Assembly (NCBI GenBank): GCA_002839125.1
Contig: PGXI01000036.1
Span: 1 to 11,593, forward strand
Direction: 5' to 3'
DNA: 11,593 bases
Source of the DNA: Tenericutes bacterium HGW-Tenericutes-5
Lineage (GTDB): Bacteria > Bacillota_I > Bacilli_A > Izemoplasmatales > Hujiaoplasmataceae
Part shown: piece by piece, positions 1 to 6,244 of the stretch
Numbering within the stretch: position 1 is the first letter of the stretch
Layout of the letters: every line of letters starts with the position of its first letter
The notes under the pieces: generated by a model
What the model saw: the letters and a program-made list of their open reading frames with translations, nothing else
The model's database searches: none
What the model was told of the DNA's origin: nothing
Position numbers and translations under genes: made by a program

Positions 1-114
1 ATGGAATGGGTTTGTCTTAACTGGAATAAGCCAGCAATTGACTTTTACTTAAGTAAAAAAGCCATCCCAATGAAGGAATGGACAACGTTTAGAATTGATG
101 AAATAGATTTTTAG
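1..114 (+). CDS. GNAT-family N-acetyltransferase, C-terminal fragment (gene runs off the left edge)
   Basis: Frame 1 is open from the first base to a TAG at 112-114, giving 37 residues. The stretch WNKPAIDFY followed by a basic loop and MKEWTTFRID matches the C-terminal end of GNAT acetyltransferases, where a WN.PA..FY helix precedes the last strands of the acetyl-CoA fold. The ATG at base 1 is probably an internal methionine, since a complete GNAT domain is about 150 residues and the acetyl-CoA-binding motif A would lie upstream. This tail is typical of the broad branch that includes spermidine/spermine acetyltransferases, but that branch also acetylates many other amines, so the substrate is unknown. 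The family call is fairly secure; the function is not. Confidence 0.75.
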   Translation: MEWVCLNWNKPAIDFYLSKKAIPMKEWTTFRIDEIDF

Positions 115-132
115 TTGAATAATGCAAATCAC

Positions 133-177
133 TTGGAAATAGTGAATTACTTTGTTAAAATATGTAAGGTATATAAT
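133..177 (+). promoter_or_regulatory. Putative promoter(s) for the trx operon
   Basis: TTGGAA (133-138) and TAAAAT (156-161) are separated by 17 bp, a good sigma-A-type arrangement. A second, perfect -10 box, TATAAT at 172-177, lacks a convincing -35. Either would start a transcript a short distance upstream of the trxA ribosome binding site at 191-196. This is pattern matching in AT-rich DNA, so confidence is moderate. Confidence 0.5.
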
Positions 178-204
178 AATAAGCATTTTTGGAGGATAAA
201 AACA

Positions 205-519
205 ATGTCAGTTAAAGTAACAACAGAAACTTTTAAAAAAGAAGTATTAGAATCAGATATTCCAGTAATCGTAGATTTCTGGGCGCAATGGTGTAGACCA
301 TGTTTAATGTTAGCTCCAGTTTTAGAAGAAATTTCTAAAGATTTGGAAGGACAAGTAAAAGTCGCAAAAGTTAACGTTGATGAAGAAGGCTATTTAGCTA
401 ATCAATTCCGTGTTTCAAGTATTCCTACAGTTTATTTATTTGAAAATGGTCAAGTAAAAACTCAAGTAGTAGGCTTAATGAGAAAAGATGATTTATTAAA
501 GAGATTAGGCCTAAAATAA
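205..519 (+). CDS. trxA: Thioredoxin with a WCRPC active site
   Basis: This 104-residue cytoplasmic protein has the length and layout of a classical thioredoxin. VDFWAQWCRPC at residues 23-33 holds the redox cysteines C30 and C33, and the conserved cis-proline is P74 in SSIPTVYLF, followed by the usual FENGQ turn. It should carry reducing equivalents from the neighbouring reductase to disulfide substrates. The start at 205 is chosen because GGAGGA at 191-196 sits at proper spacing; a TTG at 115 would add 30 residues with no thioredoxin similarity. The active site is unusual in having Arg where most thioredoxins have Gly (WCGPC). Only two bases separate it from the reductase gene, so the two are co-transcribed. 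The fold is certain; the exact partner is inferred from position. Confidence 0.95.
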   Translation: MSVKVTTETFKKEVLESDIPVIVDFWAQWCRPCLMLAPVLEEISKDLEGQVKVAKVNVDEEGYLANQFRVSSIPTVYLFENGQVKTQVVGLMRKDDLLKRLGLK

Positions 520-521
520 GA

Positions 522-1385
522 ATGTATGATGTAATAGTGATTGGCGGAGGACCTGCGGGAGCATCCGCCGCTATTTATTTACAGCGATTTCGTTTGAAAG
601 TTTTAATGATTATGAAAGATTTAGGTACCTTAGGTAAAACTAATCATATTGATAATTATTGGGCTTTTGAAAATACTGTAAGTGGAAAACATCTTGTAGA
701 ACAAGGTGTAGCTCAAGCTGAACGACTCGGAGTAACTGTGGTCGAAGAAGAAGTAATCGGAATTGAAAATTTTGAAGATTTTACCGTTAAAACAACTAGG
801 AATCAATTTCAAGGCAAAACGGTTTTAATAGCTACTGGTCAAGCTAAACCAAATATCAAAGTTAAAGGTTTTAGAGAGTTTATTGGTAAAGGCGTTAGCT
901 TCTGTGCTATCTGTGATGGATTTATCTATCGCAATAAAAAAATTGGTGTTATCGGTAATGCAGAGTTTATGTTAGAAGAATTAGAAGTTTTAAGAAACTT
1001 TACAACCGATATTACTGTTTTTACTAATGGACTTGGTTTGCCTTTACATATTGAAGAAGAAATCAAAGAAAAATTGGTTACTGATCCATTATGTGAAATT
1101 CAAGGTGATGAAGTGGTTAAAAAAGTCATAACCGAAGATGGAGAATTTGAAGTAGACGGATTGTTTATCGCTATTGGAACACCATCTGCTAATGACTTCG
1201 CATTAAGAATCGGCGCCTTTATTGAAAACAATTATATTGTTGTTGATGATAACCACATGACTAATGTTCCAGGGCTTTTCGCAGCTGGAGATTGCATCGG
1301 CGGATTATTACAAGTTGTAAAGGCCGCAAGTGACGGAGCACATGCCGCAATCGCAATAAATAAATATTTAAAAACATTGAAATAA
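522..1385 (+). CDS. trxB: Thioredoxin reductase-like flavoprotein, probably not NADPH-dependent
   Basis: This 287-residue protein belongs to the low-molecular-weight thioredoxin reductase family. The N-terminal FAD motif GGGPAG is at residues 8-13, the redox pair CAIC at 128-131 is followed by the usual DG, and the C-terminal FAD motif VPGLFAAGDC lies at 249-258, with the final Q..KAASDGAHAA helix. It is shorter than typical TrxB (about 305-320 residues). The central domain reads VIGNAEFM at 143-150 where NADPH enzymes have a GxGxxA/G loop, and the HRRxxxR-like cluster that grips the NADPH 2'-phosphate is absent around 165-175. Those losses are described for ferredoxin-linked flavin thioredoxin reductases of clostridia and for other pyridine-nucleotide-independent relatives. 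It is therefore likely to reduce the adjacent thioredoxin from a donor other than NADPH; the donor is inferred. The ribosome binding site is weak and overlaps the end of trxA, suggesting translational coupling. Confidence 0.85.
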   Translation: MYDVIVIGGGPAGASAAIYLQRFRLKVLMIMKDLGTLGKTNHIDNYWAFENTVSGKHLVEQGVAQAERLGVTVVEEEVIGIENFEDFTVKTTRNQFQGKTVLIATGQAKPNIKVKGFREFIGKGVSFCAICDGFIYRNKKIGVIGNAEFMLEELEVLRNFTTDITVFTNGLGLPLHIEEEIKEKLVTDPLCEIQGDEVVKKVITEDGEFEVDGLFIAIGTPSANDFALRIGAFIENNYIVVDDNHMTNVPGLFAAGDCIGGLLQVVKAASDGAHAAIAINKYLKTLK

Positions 1386-1416
1386 GACTGCTTTTTAAAA
1401 AATCAGTCTTTTTTTT
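1384..1416 (+). terminator. Intrinsic terminator of the trx operon
   Basis: AAGACTG (1384-1390) pairs with CAGTCTT (1404-1410), and the stem runs into eight T residues (1409-1416). The inner TTTTT and AAAAAA tracts can zip up further. It begins at the stop codon of the reductase gene. Confidence 0.8.
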
Positions 1417-1476
1417 ATTAAAAAACCAATAATGAACAAACATTAAAAACAACGATATTTTTTAATCAAAAAAAGG

Positions 1477-1496
1477 CTAAAAAGGGCCCTTTTTAG
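1477..1496. repeat. 20-bp perfect palindrome between trxB and potA
   Basis: CTAAAAAGGGCCCTTTTTAG is a perfect inverted repeat centred at 1486/1487. It is flanked on its left by seven A residues, so in the minus direction the hairpin is followed by CC and a run of seven T residues, as in an intrinsic terminator. In the plus direction the T-tract lies inside the stem. It could be a terminator-like hairpin or an operator; nothing decides between them. Confidence 0.6.
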
Positions 1497-1581
1497 ACAT
1501 CATTATAATCGCGCCGTTTAGCGGTGGGTTTCAGTTTTAATTTTATGAAAAAGCTTTCTAAAAAATAATAGTAAAAAACCC

Positions 1582-1609
1582 TTGCAATTTTTGAAAATAG
1601 TTTTATAAT
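1582..1609 (+). promoter_or_regulatory. Putative promoter of the potABCD operon
   Basis: TTGCAA (1582-1587) and a perfect TATAAT (1604-1609) are separated by 16 bp. A transcript would start near 1616, about 30 bases upstream of potA, leaving too short a leader for a riboswitch. The remaining stretch from 1500 to 1581 holds only a small CCG/CGG hairpin (1514-1524) and a weak GGGTTT/AAACCC pairing, neither matching a leader element that I recognise. Confidence 0.65.
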
Positions 1610-1643
1610 TATCTCTTGTAAATAAATAATAATTAGGAGGTAA

Positions 1644-2792
1644 ATGATGGAAAATAAAAAGCCTTTGATCGAACTTAAAAACATTTCAAAGAGTTATGAT
1701 GATGAAACAGTAGTAAATGACGTCAACTTAACTATTTATGAAAATGAGTTTTTAACACTTCTAGGTCCATCAGGATGTGGAAAAACCACAATTTTAAGAA
1801 TGATTGCCGGATTCATTAAACCGGAAGCAGGAGAAATCATTATCAATGGCAAAATCTTTAATGATCTACCTCCTTATGCTAGACCAATTCACACAGTGTT
1901 TCAAAAGTATGCTTTATTTCCTCACTTAAATGTGATTGATAATGTAGCTTTTGGTTTAAATAATCGTAGTTGGGAGTATTTAGAAAGTTTCTTTGGTAAA
2001 GATAAAATTGAAAAAGAAGCAAAAGAACTAGGAGATGTTTCTAAAAAAACTGTAATTAGAAAAGCAATTAAGAATTTAATTTATAAAGATAGCGAACAAG
2101 CTTTAAAACTTGTAAAGCTAGAAGGATTTAAAAAGAGAAAGGTTGACCAATTATCTGGTGGTCAGCAACAAAGAGTTGCTCTTGCAAGAGCTTTAGTTAA
2201 TAAACCACAAATTCTTTTATTAGATGAACCTTTAGCAGCCCTAGATTTAAAATTAAGACAAAACATGCAATATGAGTTAAAAGAAATGCAAAGAAATTTA
2301 GGAATCACCTTTTTATTCGTTACTCATGACCAAGAAGAAGCTATGACTATGAGCGACCGTATCGTCGTTATGAAAGAAGGAGTAATTCAACAGTTAGGTT
2401 CTCCTAAATCTATCTATAATGAGCCGATAAATCGTTATGTAGCGAATTTTATTGGTGAAACCAATATCATTAAAGGTACATACGTTAAAAAGGATGTAGT
2501 CAATTTCTTAGGCGTTGATTTTAAATGTATGGGTTATACCTTTAACGATAACGAAGAAGTTGATGTTGTTATTAGACCAGAAGATTTTGATGTTGTCGAT
2601 GTTGAGAAAGCAAAGTTAGTTGGAGAAGTAGTTTTCAGTTTATTCAAAGGTGTTCACAATGAATACGAAGTTTTAGTTAAAAACGAAAAACTATTGGTTC
2701 ATACCTATGAGAGTTATGAAGTCGGACAACCTATCGGATTAACAATCGACCCATATGAGATTCATATGATGAAGGTCGAAGTAAGTGAATAA
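1644..2792 (+). CDS. potA: Spermidine/putrescine ABC importer, ATP-binding subunit
   Basis: This 382-residue ATPase powers polyamine uptake with PotB, PotC and PotD on the cytoplasmic face of the membrane. All ATPase motifs are intact: Walker A GPSGCGKT at 41-48, Q-loop Q87 in VFQKYALFPHL, signature LSGGQ at 170-174, Walker B ILLLDEP at 190-196, and the switch histidine H228. A TOBE-type regulatory domain fills roughly 275-375, with the RPED motif at 311-314 typical of this family. Between FGL (103-105) and the signature it carries about 30 residues more than I recall for E. coli PotA, a Lys/Glu-rich stretch; Mycoplasma PotA proteins are known to be enlarged in this area. AGGAGG at 1635-1640 is only 3 bases from the first ATG but 6 from the second (1647), so translation may begin at the second. 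The gene overlaps potB by 8 bp. Confidence 0.95.
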   Translation: MMENKKPLIELKNISKSYDDETVVNDVNLTIYENEFLTLLGPSGCGKTTILRMIAGFIKPEAGEIIINGKIFNDLPPYARPIHTVFQKYALFPHLNVIDNVAFGLNNRSWEYLESFFGKDKIEKEAKELGDVSKKTVIRKAIKNLIYKDSEQALKLVKLEGFKKRKVDQLSGGQQQRVALARALVNKPQILLLDEPLAALDLKLRQNMQYELKEMQRNLGITFLFVTHDQEEAMTMSDRIVVMKEGVIQQLGSPKSIYNEPINRYVANFIGETNIIKGTYVKKDVVNFLGVDFKCMGYTFNDNEEVDVVIRPEDFDVVDVEKAKLVGEVVFSLFKGVHNEYEVLVKNEKLLVHTYESYEVGQPIGLTIDPYEIHMMKVEVSE

Positions 2793-3612
2793 AGAATTTA
2801 AAGTCTTAGCTAGACCTTACATGGTATGGCTAAGCATCTTAGTTTTCGTACCGATTCTAGCAATGATTTTAATTAGTATCTCTAATTTAAACTCTAGCGT
2901 CAGTGTCGGCGACTTAGTGATATCTTTCAGCCATTTCAAGCTGCTTTTAGAAAGTTCAACTTTAATCGCTTTTAGAAATTCATTATTTTTCGCTACCTTA
3001 ACTACATTATTTAGTTTTGTCCTAGGGTATTTCATCGCTTATGAAATTAAATTAAGTCGATTTAAGAATAAGTTTATTCTTTTAACGATAGTAATCTTAC
3101 CAATGTGGTCAAATTTAATTCTTAGAACCGAAAGTTTGGCTAATATTATGTCAGAGAACAATATCTTAAAAAGCATTTTAGGATTTAACCTTTTTGGAAA
3201 TATTAGTGGAACTGGTGCAGCGGTATTATTTGGTTTAGTATTTACCTATATGCCATTTATGATCCTTTCCGTTTATACAGCATTAGAAAAGATTGATTTT
3301 GCCTTAGAGGAAGCAGCACTTGATTTAGGTTTATCACCAATAAAAAAATTCTGGAAAGTTGTATTTCCATTATCATTAAAAGGCGTTGTAACCGGATCAA
3401 TCATGGTATTCTTGCCAACCCTGGCGGGATTTGCGATACCGAAGATTTTATCGAGAGGCAGAATCGTCTTTATCGGTACAATCATCGAAAATAAATTCGT
3501 TTACACAAATTATAATCATGGTGCACTTCTTGCAGTAGTTATCTTATTCTTCATCTTAGGTTCTATTCTTTTATTAACCAAGTTTGATAAGGAAGGAGAA
3601 ACACTACTATAA
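2785..3612 (+). CDS. potB: Spermidine/putrescine ABC importer, permease subunit B
   Basis: This 275-residue integral membrane protein is one of two permeases forming the polyamine channel. About six hydrophobic segments are visible: roughly 13-33, 65-88, 97-115, 142-165, 200-220 and 245-265. The cytoplasmic EAA loop, which docks onto PotA, reads EEAALDLGLSPIKKFWKVV at 175-193 and ends in LKG at 198-200. The start is a GTG inside the last codons of potA, with AAGG at 2772-2775 as a modest ribosome binding site; the next ATG, at codon 13, would cut into the first membrane segment, so GTG is preferred. Its TAATG junction overlaps potC by one base. Order and length match potABCD operons, so the call is secure. 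Whether putrescine or spermidine is carried cannot be read here. Confidence 0.92.
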   Translation: MNKEFKVLARPYMVWLSILVFVPILAMILISISNLNSSVSVGDLVISFSHFKLLLESSTLIAFRNSLFFATLTTLFSFVLGYFIAYEIKLSRFKNKFILLTIVILPMWSNLILRTESLANIMSENNILKSILGFNLFGNISGTGAAVLFGLVFTYMPFMILSVYTALEKIDFALEEAALDLGLSPIKKFWKVVFPLSLKGVVTGSIMVFLPTLAGFAIPKILSRGRIVFIGTIIENKFVYTNYNHGALLAVVILFFILGSILLLTKFDKEGETLL

Positions 3613-4499
3613 TGGAAAAACAACGTGCTACTTTAAAAGATTATGGTTACCGTGACTTCACGGTAATGAATAAGATTTATCAGATATTAAAAAAGTTTTT
3701 AGTGGTATTTATAATATTTGGATTGTATATATCAATAATTGTAATTGCGATTCAATCATTAAATGAAAGTAGAATCATCTCTGAGTTTACAAGACTTTCA
3801 TTCAAATGGTACGGCAATATCTTCCAAGAGGAAGAGTTGATGCAAGCCATTAAGAATACATTTCTTGTCAGTGGTATTGCCACAGTCCTAGCGACATTCT
3901 TAGGAACATTCTTTGCGATTGGTCTTTATGCTTTAAGCAAAAAGGTAAGGGTAATATGGATGTTGTTAAACAATGTGCCAATCTTAAATGCTGATATCGT
4001 AACTGGTTTTAGTTTGATGTTAATGTTTAGATTATTGATGGTTGTTTTCCCAAATATATTCGGTCTATTCACACTTGTCATGGCACATTTATTCTTTACG
4101 ATACCATATGTAGTTTTAAGTGTTATGCCAAAGTTAAAAGAAACCGATCCAAACCTAATGGATGCGGCATTAGATTTAGGGGTAAGACCTTACAAAGCAT
4201 TAATTAAAGTTGTTATTCCAGCGATAAAGGCTGGTATCTTCTCAGGAATGCTTTTAGCTTTGACAATGAGTATCGATGACTTTGTCATTAGTTACTTCAA
4301 TACTGGAGCGGGATTTGACAATTTATCAATATGGATATATGCTGTAATTGGTAGAAGAAACTTAACACCTTCAGTTTATGCATTTTCAACTTTACTTACA
4401 TTATTTACTCTCTTAGGGTTACTAATATATTCATTTTTGCAAAAGCAAAAGAAAGGAAGAAAAAATGAAAAAAATAATATTAATGGCAGGGCTTCTTAG
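3612..4499 (+). CDS. potC: Spermidine/putrescine ABC importer, permease subunit C
   Basis: This 295-residue membrane protein is the second permease of the polyamine importer. A basic N-terminal stretch of about 28 residues precedes the first hydrophobic segment (29-49). Further segments lie near 82-108, 115-142, 147-171, 205-225 and 255-275. The EAA loop MDAALDLGVRPYKALIKVV occupies 183-201. SIDDFVISYF at 220-229 is characteristic of PotC-type permeases. The C-terminus is a short Lys/Arg/Asn-rich tail. AAGGAG at 3593-3598 lies 13 bases from the ATG, so coupling to potB through the TAATG overlap probably drives initiation. The last 35 bases overlap the start of potD, unusually long for this operon. 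It ends in TAG, whereas the other complete genes end in TAA. Confidence 0.93.
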   Translation: MEKQRATLKDYGYRDFTVMNKIYQILKKFLVVFIIFGLYISIIVIAIQSLNESRIISEFTRLSFKWYGNIFQEEELMQAIKNTFLVSGIATVLATFLGTFFAIGLYALSKKVRVIWMLLNNVPILNADIVTGFSLMLMFRLLMVVFPNIFGLFTLVMAHLFFTIPYVVLSVMPKLKETDPNLMDAALDLGVRPYKALIKVVIPAIKAGIFSGMLLALTMSIDDFVISYFNTGAGFDNLSIWIYAVIGRRNLTPSVYAFSTLLTLFTLLGLLIYSFLQKQKKGRKNEKNNINGRAS

Positions 4500-5616
4500 T
4501 TTACTCCTAGTTTTAAGTGCTTGTAGTTCAAAACCAAAGTTAAGAATTTTGAACTGGGGCGAATATATAAATGATGAGTTAGTAGAAAACTTTGAAAAAG
4601 AATTTGGCATTGACGTTGTTATTAGCGTCGCCGATTCAAATGAGTTGTTCTACTCAAAAATCAAAAGCAAAACAACTGCTTTTGACTTAGTTATTCCTTC
4701 TGATTATATGATTGAAAAGATGGTACAAGAAGATATGTTACTTACTTTGGATTATTCAAAATTACCAAACTTTTCTAGTGTAACTTATATGGATGGCGTT
4801 GAACAAATTTTTACTTCTATGACTGAAACTACATTTGCAGCAACCGGTGATGAAGTTGACTTTAAGGCTTATGCAGTACCTTATTTTTGGGGAACTTTTG
4901 GAATTATCTATAACAACCGTGTTGATGGGTTAGAAGAAGCGTTATACACAAATGGTTGGGACGTTTATTTTGAAGCTGACAATTATTTTCCAACTGCTAG
5001 AAGAGGAATGTATGACGTTCCGCAGTTTGCTTTCGCAGCGGCTATGATGTATATGGATAAAAACCCTAATGATTATAGTTTAGCTAATCTTGATTTGGTA
5101 AGATCAGTACTAGAAACAGCTGACTTTACTGAGTGGGGCGATGATACTTTAAAAAGAAATGTTGAAGCTGATAACTTAGATATGGCTTTCACTTATACTG
5201 GAGATTATTTAGATAGACTTTATATTCAATTAGATGAAGGCAAAACTTTAGATGAAGTAAGAGAAGAGTTTGATCTTTATATTCCTGATACAACAATGGT
5301 TTTTATTGACGCAATGGTTATTCCTAATACCGCTACTAATTTAGATGCGGCACATCAATTCATTAATTATTTATTGAATCCTGAAAACGCTGCTTTAAAC
5401 GCCGAAGTTGTCGGTTATGCAGTAGCGACAGAAGAAGCTTTTGATATCATTATGTCTTATCTTGAATCAGAAGACTTAACTAAGAAAAATTGGGCTATTG
5501 CAAATAGTATTTATTACAATATGGAAGTTGAAAGAATTTACTATCCTTTAACTTCACTTAATCCTACAGATACTGATGCAATCGGTACAATGGTTCAAAA
5601 CGTTATTACTGGATAA
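4465..5616 (+). CDS. potD: Spermidine/putrescine-binding lipoprotein
   Basis: This 383-residue extracellular binding protein delivers polyamine to PotBC. The N-terminus is a lipoprotein signal with lipobox LSAC, so C20 would be lipidated and anchored to the outer face of the membrane. The mature part begins with the family hallmark LRILNWGEYI (27-36). By eye, E. coli PotD ligand residues map to W31 and Y34 (kept), S79 and Y81 in PSDYM (kept), D184 (kept) and D282 (kept). Positions holding Glu and two Trp in E. coli appear to be Q187, Y244 and F280. The pocket is thus polyamine-like with altered packing. The C-terminal HQFINYLLNPENAA segment (297-310) is typical. AGGA at 4454-4457 serves the ATG inside the end of potC. 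A terminator follows directly. Confidence 0.93.
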   Translation: MKKIILMAGLLSLLLVLSACSSKPKLRILNWGEYINDELVENFEKEFGIDVVISVADSNELFYSKIKSKTTAFDLVIPSDYMIEKMVQEDMLLTLDYSKLPNFSSVTYMDGVEQIFTSMTETTFAATGDEVDFKAYAVPYFWGTFGIIYNNRVDGLEEALYTNGWDVYFEADNYFPTARRGMYDVPQFAFAAAMMYMDKNPNDYSLANLDLVRSVLETADFTEWGDDTLKRNVEADNLDMAFTYTGDYLDRLYIQLDEGKTLDEVREEFDLYIPDTTMVFIDAMVIPNTATNLDAAHQFINYLLNPENAALNAEVVGYAVATEEAFDIIMSYLESEDLTKKNWAIANSIYYNMEVERIYYPLTSLNPTDTDAIGTMVQNVITG

Positions 5617-5630
5617 AAAAACAAAAAAAT

Positions 5631-5667
5631 AAGTTTCAACCCTATAAAAAGAGTTGAAACTTTTTTT
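5631..5667 (+). terminator. Intrinsic terminator of the pot operon
   Basis: AAGTTTCAAC (5631-5640) pairs perfectly over 10 bp with GTTGAAACTT (5653-5662), with a 12-base loop and a T-run to 5667. An A-rich stretch on the left could give weaker function on the minus strand. Confidence 0.92.
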
Positions 5668-5687
5668 ATACTTTTTTTAAGTTAGAA

Positions 5688-5715
5688 TTATTTATCAGTT
5701 AAATTAAGGTATAAT
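5688..5715 (+). promoter_or_regulatory. Putative promoter of the solitary acetyltransferase gene
   Basis: A perfect TATAAT lies at 5710-5715, 24 bases before the start codon. The best -35 candidate is TTATTT at 5688-5693 with a 16-bp spacer, which is weak. The preceding terminator makes an independent promoter necessary. Confidence 0.5.
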
Positions 5716-5738
5716 AAATTGCAACAAGGGAGTTTATT

Positions 5739-6185
5739 ATGGTAGATTATGTATTTTATCCGATTTCACTTGAAGATATTTTAAATATTGAAAAATGGAC
5801 TTATGACGGTTATCTAAAGAAAATATTAATGGAACCTTATCATATAAATTTCGCTTGCTCAGGAAAGTATAAAGGACCAGATTTTTGCGATGGATTTTCC
5901 GTTCATCTAGGAAAAGAGTTATTTGGTTTATTTGAGTATTATCACCGAAATGACTTCGTTGAAATAGGCTTGGCAATTAATCCTAAATATATCGGCAAAG
6001 GTTATAGCAAGAGTTTTATTGAAGCGGGCATATCATTTCTTAAGCAATACTTTTCTTATCAAAAAGACTATATATGCTTAACTGTTGATAAAGAGAATTT
6101 ACAAGCATACAAAGCATATTTGAAATCAGGCTTTTTTGTGGTTAATGAATTTGAAGATGAGATTTTAATGCGAAAGAATATTTAA
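5739..6185 (+). CDS. GNAT-family N-acetyltransferase, substrate unknown
   Basis: This 148-residue protein has the size and layout of a single GNAT domain. Motif A, the acetyl-CoA pyrophosphate loop, is seen in VEIGLAINPKYIGKGYSKSF (residues 74-93), where GKG at 86-88 fits the Q/RxxGxG/A pattern. The later segment CLTVDKENLQAYKAYLKSGF (113-132) is the usual beta-strand plus N..A...Y...GF helix. It resembles small cytosolic acetyltransferases of the RimI/RimJ type, but the target (protein N-terminus, antibiotic, polyamine or other amine) cannot be told. AGGGAG at 5727-5732 lies six bases before the ATG, and no other start competes. It is a single-gene unit between two terminators, so its position next to the pot operon need not imply a shared role. 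Confidence 0.85.
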   Translation: MVDYVFYPISLEDILNIEKWTYDGYLKKILMEPYHINFACSGKYKGPDFCDGFSVHLGKELFGLFEYYHRNDFVEIGLAINPKYIGKGYSKSFIEAGISFLKQYFSYQKDYICLTVDKENLQAYKAYLKSGFFVVNEFEDEILMRKNI

Positions 6186-6201
6186 ATGAATATAAAAATA
6201 A

Positions 6202-6233
6202 AAAAGTTCTAACCGTAAAAAGTTAGAACTTTT
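6202..6233. terminator. Bidirectional intrinsic terminator between convergent genes
   Basis: AAAAGTTCTAAC (6202-6213) and GTTAGAACTTTT (6222-6233) form a perfect 12-bp stem with an 8-base loop. A-tracts on the left and T-tracts on the right allow it to stop both the plus-strand acetyltransferase and the minus-strand nucleoside-transporter operon, whose last stop codon is only 12 bases away. The U-tract is longer in the minus direction. Confidence 0.92.
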
Positions 6234-6244
6234 CTTATTTTTAG

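Noticed and set aside
115..204. A TTG start at 115 extending thioredoxin by 30 residues
   Set aside because: The extension has no thioredoxin similarity, overlaps the probable promoter, and the ATG at 205 has a strong ribosome binding site at 191-196.
1504..1509. A TATAAT box that could be an additional pot promoter
   Set aside because: No -35-like hexamer lies at the right distance, where the palindrome sits instead. The TTGCAA/TATAAT pair at 1582-1609 is better placed.
1500..1581. A possible riboswitch or leader RNA ahead of potA
   Set aside because: The CCG/CGG and GGGTTT/AAACCC pairings are short and match no riboswitch consensus that I recognise, and the best promoter lies downstream of them.
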